NCBI GenBank assembly: GCA_002366795.1
Contig: DFBX01000115.1
Coordinates: 1-57,398, forward strand
DNA: 57,398 bases
Source: Rhodobacteraceae bacterium UBA3069
GTDB lineage: Bacteria; Pseudomonadota; Alphaproteobacteria; Rhodobacterales; Rhodobacteraceae
Direction: 5' to 3'
Made by a program: the position numbers and the translations under genes. Positions 1-6,627 of the stretch are shown piece after piece; within the stretch, counting starts at the first letter, position 1; each line of letters opens with the position of its first letter. A model generated the notes under the pieces. That model had not been told where the DNA came from and did no database searches. It saw only the letters and a list, made by a program, of their open reading frames with translations.

Positions 1-98
1 GGGCTCACGCCCTATGAATACATCTGTAAAATCTGGACTTCTGAGCCGGATCGATTCATCCTGAACCCATCCACCAGATGCCGGGACTAAACACCTAG
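1..98 (+). mobile_element. IS481-family transposase, 3' tail, and IS right end
   Basis: Reading from base 1 gives a transposase C-terminus containing TPYEYICKIWTSEPDRF, which resembles the conserved tail of IS481-family DDE transposases. The usual family ending is NPIHQMPGLNT. Here NP is followed by a frame change: the open frame stops at TAA 88-90, while IHQMPGLNT and a TAG at 96-98 lie in the next frame, so one base is missing near 67-69. That TAG belongs to a CTAG (95-98), the known insertion target of IS481 elements, and ACA at 91-93 would be the IS terminus. Only the element's end is inside the window. Family recalled, not searched. Confidence 0.7.
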
Positions 99-138
99 GT
101 TGAAAGTGACCGGACCGAGCGGAACCTTCGGAGGCCAA

Positions 139-863
139 ATGATCCGCACCCTACTGTTGACTGGCGCGAGCCGCGGCATCGGCCACGCCACAGTGCGCCG
201 TTTCAACCGCGAAGGCTGGCGCGTCATCACCTGTTCGCGCCAGCCCTTTCCCAAGGAATGCCCGTGGGGCGGCGGCGAGGAAAACCACGTTCAAATCGAC
301 CTGTCGGACCCGCAAAGCACCATCGCCGCCGTGACCGAGATTCGCGCGCGTCTGGGCGGGAGATTGGATGCGCTGGTGAACAACGCGGGCATTTCGCCGA
401 AAGGAGGCGAGGGGGAGCGGCTGGACACACTGACCACGGACCTGAAAACATGGGGGCATGTGTTCCACGTTAATTTCTTTGCCTCGGTGACCCTGGCGCG
501 CGGGCTTCGGTCTGAGCTGGCCGAAGCCCGCGCGCGGTGGTGAATGTCACGTCGATCTTGGGCAATCAGGTGCATCCCTTTGCCGGGGCGGCCTATGCCA
601 CATCCAAGGCTGCGCTCAAGGCGCTGACGCGGGAAATGGCGCATGATTTCGGCCCCTTGGGCGTGCGTGTAAACGCGATCGCGCCGGGCGAGGTGGAAAC
701 ATCCATCCTGTCGCCAGGCACCGACAAGATCGTCGAGGCACTGCCCTTGCGCCGCCTTGGCCAGCCCGAGGAAGTGGCTGACGCGATCTATTTCCTATGC
801 TCCGAGCAAAGCTCATATATCTCGGGGACCGAGATCGAGGTGAACGGCGGGCAGCACGTCTGA
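139..863 (+). pseudogene. SDR-family oxidoreductase, broken by a one-base frameshift
   Basis: A short-chain dehydrogenase/reductase in two frames. The first part (ATG at 139, behind a GGAGG) carries the N-terminal nucleotide-binding TGASRGIG and the NNAG motif. It runs out of frame at TGA 541-543. The second part, from about 535 in another frame, resumes with VVNVTSILG, the catalytic AYATSK (Tyr and Lys) and the usual C-terminus ending NGGQHV. The two parts join without missing residues if one base (probably G in the GC run at 528-536) is restored. Together they would make about 241 residues, normal for the family. The substrate is unknown. The gene lies about 40 bp from an IS end. Either it is a pseudogene or the contig has a base error. 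Confidence 0.8.
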
Positions 864-871
864 GCGCAGAA

Positions 872-939
872 GCGGTGGGTTGAAAACCCACCCTACATGC
901 GTTGCGCTTCCGTCGTAGGGTGGGTTTGCAACCCACCGC
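872..939. repeat. Double-palindrome repeat, copy A
   Basis: Two 25-bp units, 872-896 and 915-939, are inverted copies of each other with one mismatch. Each is itself palindromic: GGTGGGTT, a few bases, then AACCCACC. One side of each unit carries the tail CCTAC/GTAGG, here facing inward. The element lies between two convergent genes, directly after the SDR stop and just before the stop of the DUF2125 gene. The same unit recurs at 19170-19243 and 26116-26179. It may act as a bidirectional terminator or a REP/BIME-like element. Confidence 0.85.
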
Positions 940-944
940 CTGCT

Positions 945-1949
945 TCAGCGCAGATGCTCTACCTTGACCTGCGCCAGGGGCACCGGCCCCAGCAGCATCA
1001 GCCCACCCTTGAAATCCAGTGGGATATCCAGCGTTTTCGAGTTGCCCGAAAGCTGCGCCAGCAGGCCAAGCGCCTTTTCCAACTGGTCGGCCAACCCCGC
1101 AGGCACGGCACCTGCCGCCGTGGTGGCAGCCAGAATTTCGCGCCAGTTCCGCGCCTTGATCGTGATCCGGCCTGTGACCATGCCGGTGGCATCCACATCC
1201 ACGGCCCCGGCGGCGGCAAGGGACAGCTCGCCCCACCTTGCCTCCGCCAGTTTCACGTCGATCCGTCGGTATTCGGGCCGCGCCCGCTCCAGCGAGGTCC
1301 GGTCCCATGGCCGGTCGAAGGTCACCTGCATGTCCATGCTCAGCGCATCCAGCGTGCGCGGCAAGCGACCCGCAGGGTCGATCCGGCGGCGCAGGGACAG
1401 GGCAGGGGCCACGCCCTCGGCGTTCAGCCCGACACGATAGGTGGGGGTGTCTTCTTGCCGTTCGATCCCGGCGTTCATGCCCGAAAGGGTCAGCGCCGCC
1501 TGCGCATCTGCGGCGGTATGGGTGACCGACAGGGTTTCTGCCCGCAGCAGCACCTTTTCCAGCGTCAAGGCGACGCCCGACACCCGGGTCGAGGCGCGCA
1601 TATCCGCGCTGGTCACGCGGTATTTGCCAAGCGGCGTGGCGATCAACTGATCATCGGGCCAGACGGCGATGACGTGGTTCGGCTGATAGGAAAGCGCGGC
1701 CAGCTGGAACATCGGCGCCTCCCACGCCCAGCCGGAATAGGGATCGGCCAAAGCCAGATCCTGAAACGTGGTGTCGATCCGGTTGGGGAAGCCCGCAACG
1801 CCCAAGGCGGCGTAATCGGCTTGCCATCCCTCGGACCGGCGCTCCGCGAACCAACCTTCCAACCCCGACTTCAGGGTGGTTTTCGCTATGAACCAATAGC
1901 CTGACCAAAGCCCTGCCAAGATCAAGATCACCGCCAGCAACCGTTTCAT
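945..1949 (-). CDS. DUF2125 domain-containing protein
   Basis: A 334-residue protein with an uncleaved-looking N-terminal hydrophobic segment (KRLLAVILILAGLWSGYWF, residues 2-20), so it is probably anchored in the inner membrane with the rest periplasmic. The following residues, with TLKSGLEGWFAERRSEGW and GFPNRID, match the alphaproteobacterial DUF2125 family as I recall it. These are long beta-rich proteins of unknown function. ATG 1949 was chosen over an upstream in-frame GTG (1958) because AAGGGG lies at proper spacing before it. It is divergent from the ChaC-like gene and converges on the SDR pseudogene across a palindromic repeat. Confidence 0.8.
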   Translation of the reverse strand: MKRLLAVILILAGLWSGYWFIAKTTLKSGLEGWFAERRSEGWQADYAALGVAGFPNRIDTTFQDLALADPYSGWAWEAPMFQLAALSYQPNHVIAVWPDDQLIATPLGKYRVTSADMRASTRVSGVALTLEKVLLRAETLSVTHTAADAQAALTLSGMNAGIERQEDTPTYRVGLNAEGVAPALSLRRRIDPAGRLPRTLDALSMDMQVTFDRPWDRTSLERARPEYRRIDVKLAEARWGELSLAAAGAVDVDATGMVTGRITIKARNWREILAATTAAGAVPAGLADQLEKALGLLAQLSGNSKTLDIPLDFKGGLMLLGPVPLAQVKVEHLR

Positions 1950-1996
1950 CCCGCACACCCCTTTTCCTTACGCGCAATCGGGTGTTTACAGGGGCC

Positions 1997-2551
1997 ATGA
2001 GCATAGGACCAGACACCATCCCAGCCCCGATGTGGGTCTTCGGCTACGGATCGCTTTTGTGGAACCCCGGTTTTGACGTGGCCGAAAGCGTGCTGGCGCG
2101 GCTGTCCGATTACCACCGCAGCTTTTGCATGCGCTCGATTCACCACCGTGGCACCGAGGCGGACCCCGGCCTTGTGCTGGCGCTGGACGAAGCGCAGGGC
2201 GCGGCCTGCCTTGGCGTGGCGCTGCGCGTGGTGACTGGGGCCGAGGCCGAAACCCTGGCCTACCTGCGCGAGCGCGAGCTTGTTTCGGCCGCCTACCTGG
2301 AAAAGATGCTGGATGTTCAGCTGACTGACGGGCGCAATATTCGCGCCGTGACCTATGTGATTGACGCCGTGCATGATCAATATTGTACGCTGCCCCTTGA
2401 AGATCAGGCGCAGATTATTGCGCGCGCCGTGGGCGGGCGCGGGCCGAACACCGAATACCTGTGGAACACCGCCGCCCACCTGCGCGGGCTGGGGATCGAG
2501 GATGCCGACCTAGAATGGCTGTCCGAACGGGTGCGCAGCCTGAGCGGATAG
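1997..2551 (+). CDS. ChaC-type gamma-glutamylcyclotransferase
   Basis: Predicted to cleave glutathione (gamma-glutamyl peptides) to 5-oxoproline and Cys-Gly in the cytoplasm. The 184-residue protein has the family hallmark VFGYGSLLWNPGF near the N-terminus and a LRERE segment in mid-protein that would supply the catalytic Glu. The length is typical for bacterial ChaC. The start is ATG 1997 with AGGGG just upstream; an in-frame GTG at 1982 is possible. The pxpBCA genes at 50350-52823, which make 5-oxoprolinase, could consume its product, but they are far away and the link is inference. Confidence 0.85.
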   Translation: MSIGPDTIPAPMWVFGYGSLLWNPGFDVAESVLARLSDYHRSFCMRSIHHRGTEADPGLVLALDEAQGAACLGVALRVVTGAEAETLAYLRERELVSAAYLEKMLDVQLTDGRNIRAVTYVIDAVHDQYCTLPLEDQAQIIARAVGGRGPNTEYLWNTAAHLRGLGIEDADLEWLSERVRSLSG

Positions 2552-2635
2552 CGACGTTCATCACGCATAAACCATTTGGCACGCTGCCCGTCTGCCCCTA
2601 GACTCTGCCCCAGATCGAGCAAACAGGAGGCTGCG

Positions 2636-3862
2636 ATGCACGCGCCCGACGCTGCGCAAACGACCGCGCCGAAACAGGAAACGCAGCCGCATTTCTCGCA
2701 GCCCTTCCGCCAGATTGTCCTGATGGTGCTGGTTCTGGGGCTGACGGGGTTCGTTGTCATGCTGGCCCTGCCGCGCATTCTGCCGGTGTTTCAGGCCAAT
2801 CCCTATCTGAACGGCTTTATCCTGTTCGTTTTCGTTCTGGGCGTTCTGGCCTGTTTCTGGCAGGTCGCCACGCTTATGCAATCTGTCCGCTGGATCGAAG
2901 GGTTTGCCGGCCATGCCGAGGGGATGGAGGCGAAACGTATCCCGCAAATGCTGGCACCCTTGGCGACGCTGCTGCGCGCGCGCGGGCAACGGATGCAAAT
3001 CGGCGCATCCTCGACCCGGTCGATCCTTGATTCCGTCGCCACCCGCATTGACGAGGCGCGCGAGATCACGCGCTATATCGTCAATCTTCTGATTTTCCTT
3101 GGCCTTCTGGGTACGTTCTATGGGCTGGCCACCACCGTGCCCGCGCTGGTCGATACGATCCGCGGCCTTGCGCCCGCCGAAGGCGAAAGCGGCGTCGATA
3201 CCTTTGGCCGGCTGATGTCCGGGCTGGACGAGCAATTGTCCGGCATGGGCGTCGCCTTTGGGTCGTCCCTGCTGGGGCTGGCCGGATCGCTGGTCGTCGG
3301 CCTGTTGGAACTGTTCGCGGGCCATGGCCAGAACCGGTTCTACCGCGAGTTGGAGGAGTGGCTGTCCACCATCACCCGCCTGTCCTTTGGCGGCGACAGC
3401 GATGGCGGCGAATCCTCTGCCGTGGCGCAGATGATCGACCATATGGCCGAACAGATGGAAGGGCTGCAACAGATCATCGCCCAATCCGACATGCGCCGCG
3501 CCGAGGTGGACGAAAACTTTGCTTCTCTGGCCACGTCGATCGAACGGCTTACCGACCGGCTAGCCCCCGATGCGCGGTCCGGTGATGCGCTGACCCGCGT
3601 GGCAGAGGGGCAAGAGCAACTGGTCGCCCTGCTGACCCGACAGGTCGAAGAAGGCGGTGGCGGCATGGATGCGGAAAGCCGGATGCGCCTGCGGTCGATC
3701 GATGTGCAACTTCTGCGCATCCTCGAGGAAATCGCCGCCGGGCGGCAGGACACGATGGCCGAATTGCGCACCGATCTGGCCGCGCTGACCAAGGCGCTGG
3801 GCACCGCGCGGCCGCGCATCATGCGGCTGAAGACCCCCGAAACAGACGAGGCGGAGGGCTGA
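2636..3862 (+). CDS. MotA/TolQ/ExbB-family proton-channel-like membrane protein
   Basis: A 408-residue inner-membrane protein. Hydrophobic segments lie near residues 25-47, 59-80, 145-170 and 210-235. The third and fourth, with LLIFLGLLGTFYGLA and FGSSLLGLAGSLVVGLLEL, match the MotA/TolQ/ExbB channel domain. The C-terminal third is helical and acidic and probably cytoplasmic. ATG 2636 has AGGAGG seven bases upstream. The stop lies three bases before the downstream MotB/OmpA-like gene, so the two are co-transcribed and probably form a stator-like complex. It is neither a flagellar motA (no flagellar genes nearby) nor a standard tolQ (no tolR, tolA or tolB). The power source and task are unknown. 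Confidence 0.8.
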   Translation: MHAPDAAQTTAPKQETQPHFSQPFRQIVLMVLVLGLTGFVVMLALPRILPVFQANPYLNGFILFVFVLGVLACFWQVATLMQSVRWIEGFAGHAEGMEAKRIPQMLAPLATLLRARGQRMQIGASSTRSILDSVATRIDEAREITRYIVNLLIFLGLLGTFYGLATTVPALVDTIRGLAPAEGESGVDTFGRLMSGLDEQLSGMGVAFGSSLLGLAGSLVVGLLELFAGHGQNRFYRELEEWLSTITRLSFGGDSDGGESSAVAQMIDHMAEQMEGLQQIIAQSDMRRAEVDENFASLATSIERLTDRLAPDARSGDALTRVAEGQEQLVALLTRQVEEGGGGMDAESRMRLRSIDVQLLRILEEIAAGRQDTMAELRTDLAALTKALGTARPRIMRLKTPETDEAEG

Positions 3863-3865
3863 CCC

Positions 3866-5635
3866 ATGGCCCTGTCGCGCCGTACCGGCCAACGCTTTCA
3901 GGCCTCGATCTGGCCCGGTTTCGTGGATGCGATGACCGGCCTTTTGCTGGTGCTGATGTTCACGCTGACCATTTTCATGGTGGTGCAATACGTGCTGCGC
4001 GAAACCATCACCGGGCAGGAAACCCAGCTGGATGCCCTGTCCCAAGAGGTTCAGGCGCTGGCCGATGCGCTGGGCCTTGAACGTCGCCGCGCCGCCAATC
4101 TGACCGCCCGCGTTGGAGAGTTGGATGCCAGCCTGACCGCCGCGCGCGCCGATACGGAGCGGCAATCCGCGCTGATTGCTTCGCTCACCGCCGAGAGGGA
4201 TGCGCGCATTGCCGATCTGGATGCCGCACAAACCCGCATCACCGCATTCGAGGCACAAGTCGCTGCGCTGATTTCTGACCGGGACAGCGCCCGTGCAACC
4301 GTTGCGGACCTGCAAGGTGAAACGGCGCGGCTTTTGTCGGAGCAAGAAGCGTTGAACCTTGCGCTAGCGCAGGCCCGCGACGAGGTTGACGCGCAGCTTG
4401 AAGCTGCTCGTCTGGCCGCCGCCAAACGCGAGGCTTTGGAGGCATTGATCGCCGATTTGAATACCGAAAAAGACGCAAGCGCCAGCCGTATCGGTGATCT
4501 GGAGCAGGCGCTGAGCGGGGAAGAAAAGGCGCGATTGGCCGAAGCCGCGGCCGCGCAGGCGCTGCGTGACAAACTGCAATCTGCCGATGCCGAGCTGACC
4601 ACCATGACCTTGGCGTTGGAAGCGCAGCGCAGAAAAGCCGAGGAAACCCTGACCCTTCTGGCCGCCGCAGATACAGCGCGCGAGGATCTGACCGCGCGGC
4701 TTGCCTCGGCCCTAGCAAAGGGAGAGGCGGTGCAGGCCGATCTGGACAGGTTGCGCGCCTCGATGTCCGAAGGGCAACAAACCGAGGAAGAGTTGCAAGC
4801 GGCCCTGGCCGCCGCCCTTGCCGCGAAAACCGCGGCAGAGGCTGAGACCCAGGCCACCTTGACCGAGGCAGAGCGCCGCGCCGCCCTTCTGGCCACGGCA
4901 CAGGCGGAACTGCAAACCGCGCGAACTCAAACGGATGAGGCGACAAAACAGCGAGCGTTGTTGAATCAGCAGGTGGCCGCCTTGCGCAGCCAGCTTGGAC
5001 AGTTGCAGGCGCTTCTGGACGATTACAAGGACCGCGCCGCTGCCGATAAGGTGCAGCTTGAAACTCTTGGGTCGGACCTGAACGCCGCCCTTGCCCGCGC
5101 CGCATCCGCAGAACGCCAGCGCCGCCTGCTGGAAGAGGCAGAGCGCAAAAGGCTCGAGGCGGAAAAGCAGGATCTTGAGAAATACCGCTCTGAATTCTTT
5201 GGCCGCCTGCGCGAGGTTCTGGCCGCACAGGAAGGGGTGCGCGTGGTGGGCGACCGGTTCGTGTTCTCCTCCGAGGTGCTGTTCGATCAGGGCAGCGCGG
5301 ACCTGTCGACCGAGGGGCAGGGCGAAATTGCCAAGGTCGCGGATATCCTGCGCGGAGTGATGGACGACATCCCGCAGGGCATCGACTGGGTAATCCGCGT
5401 GGACGGACATACGGACAACGTGCCGCTGTCGGGATTTGGCGAATTTGCCGACAATTGGGAGTTGTCGCAAGCGCGCGCCCTGTCAGTCGTGCGCTACATG
5501 GTGAACGCGCTTGGTCTGCCGCCGGAACGGTTGTCGGCCAATGGGTTCGGGCAATACCAGCCGGTGAACCCCGCCAACACGCCCGAAGCGCGGGCGCAGA
5601 ACCGCCGGATCGAATTGAAGCTGACCGAACGCTAG
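3866..5635 (+). CDS. MotB/OmpA-like peptidoglycan-binding protein with very long coiled coil
   Basis: A 589-residue partner of the preceding channel protein. One membrane span covers about residues 15-42 (FVDAMTGLLLVLMFTLTIFM). Asp21 sits where MotB-type proteins carry their proton-binding Asp. Residues of about 50-440 are almost pure Ala/Glu/Leu/Arg heptads, a coiled coil long enough to span the periplasm. Residues of about 460-589 are an OmpA-C domain with DGHTDNVP, NWELSQARA and a terminal NRRIELKL, which bind peptidoglycan. Ordinary MotB is about 300 residues and lacks such a coiled coil. The gene ends three bases from the convergent M23 peptidase stop. A motor, envelope tether or force sensor are all possible. 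Confidence 0.8.
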   Translation: MALSRRTGQRFQASIWPGFVDAMTGLLLVLMFTLTIFMVVQYVLRETITGQETQLDALSQEVQALADALGLERRRAANLTARVGELDASLTAARADTERQSALIASLTAERDARIADLDAAQTRITAFEAQVAALISDRDSARATVADLQGETARLLSEQEALNLALAQARDEVDAQLEAARLAAAKREALEALIADLNTEKDASASRIGDLEQALSGEEKARLAEAAAAQALRDKLQSADAELTTMTLALEAQRRKAEETLTLLAAADTAREDLTARLASALAKGEAVQADLDRLRASMSEGQQTEEELQAALAAALAAKTAAEAETQATLTEAERRAALLATAQAELQTARTQTDEATKQRALLNQQVAALRSQLGQLQALLDDYKDRAAADKVQLETLGSDLNAALARAASAERQRRLLEEAERKRLEAEKQDLEKYRSEFFGRLREVLAAQEGVRVVGDRFVFSSEVLFDQGSADLSTEGQGEIAKVADILRGVMDDIPQGIDWVIRVDGHTDNVPLSGFGEFADNWELSQARALSVVRYMVNALGLPPERLSANGFGQYQPVNPANTPEARAQNRRIELKLTER

Positions 5636-5638
5636 GCG

Positions 5639-6619
5639 CTATTCGACCGCGACCGATGTGGTGATGCTGTCGATCTCTTTCCCGTCACGCTCGATCACGA
5701 TCTTGCCTTGGTAGGTGCCGGACCGGATACCGCGCCGGATCTTCTTGCCCGCCGCGCGGAAAAACTGTGCCTTGTTTCCCTTGATCGTCGCCGTGCTGCT
5801 GGAAAAGGGGCCGTCCGGCCCGGTGATCGACAGATGGATCAGATCGCCGTCACGCCCGCCAAAGGCAAAGGCCCAGACAACCAGTGCGGGCGCGTTCTTG
5901 GACAATGTGGCGCGCGCTGCACTGCCGTCCTTGATCGCGGTATATTCGGGCACTGCGTCGGCAAAGCCAGCAGACAGGAAGCCGCCGGGTGTATATTGCA
6001 GCGGATCGGCCCAAAGGCCGGTTTGCGCATCGCCGCAGGTGTCAAGGCTGTCCGGCGCGAAAGGGTCCACGACATTGCCATGCCGCCGCACCGAGATATG
6101 GACATGAGGGAATTGCGTGCGACCGGAGAATCCGACCTCGCCCAGAACATCGCCAGCCAGCACCCGCTGACCTTTTTTCGCGATGACCGAGCCTTGCTTC
6201 ATATGGCAATATTGCGTCTGGTATCCGCCCGCGTGGCGGATCACTACGCCATTGCCGCAGTCCTTGTTTTGCAACTGTTCCGGTGGGGTGCCGTCAGATC
6301 CGGTGTCGGGCATTCCATCGCGCATGGCGACCACCGTGCCGGGGGCGGCGGCCAGCACATCCACCCCCGCGTGCATCGTGGCAAAGGAAGGCAGGCCGAA
6401 ATCGGTGCCCTTGTGCCCATCGTAACTGAGCGGGCCACAGGTGAAATCCCGCGCGCCGGGGCCGAGGTCGTGATCGACGTATTGCTGGATGAAACAGTCA
6501 GTCCCCAGATCGCAGGCAATGGGGGGCTGGATGGAAAAAACCTCTGCCAGCGTAGGGCCGGCAGAGGTCAATAGCGCTGCCGCCACGATATTCATCGCGA
6601 TGCGCATTTCGAAAGGCAT
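5639..6619 (-). CDS. Secreted M23-family peptidoglycan peptidase
   Basis: A 326-residue exported protein. An N-terminal signal (residues about 5-25, ending near TLAE) precedes a lysostaphin/LytM-type domain. Visible zinc-site elements are HKGTDFGLP with its Asp and HVHISVR near residue 150-160. The C-terminal 130 residues look like a beta-rich domain. It probably cuts peptide cross-links in peptidoglycan or binds them. ATG 6619 was chosen because it lies eight bases after the clpA stop; internal ATGs at 6607 and 6595 are alternatives. It is likely co-transcribed with clpA and converges on the OmpA-like gene. Confidence 0.82.
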   Translation of the reverse strand: MPFEMRIAMNIVAAALLTSAGPTLAEVFSIQPPIACDLGTDCFIQQYVDHDLGPGARDFTCGPLSYDGHKGTDFGLPSFATMHAGVDVLAAAPGTVVAMRDGMPDTGSDGTPPEQLQNKDCGNGVVIRHAGGYQTQYCHMKQGSVIAKKGQRVLAGDVLGEVGFSGRTQFPHVHISVRRHGNVVDPFAPDSLDTCGDAQTGLWADPLQYTPGGFLSAGFADAVPEYTAIKDGSAARATLSKNAPALVVWAFAFGGRDGDLIHLSITGPDGPFSSSTATIKGNKAQFFRAAGKKIRRGIRSGTYQGKIVIERDGKEIDSITTSVAVE

Positions 6620-6627
6620 GGGGCCGA

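Noticed and set aside
2636..5635. Zorya anti-phage system
   Set aside because: The ZorAB-like motor core is present in outline, but no ZorC, ZorD or ZorE follows and the coiled coil is on the wrong subunit.
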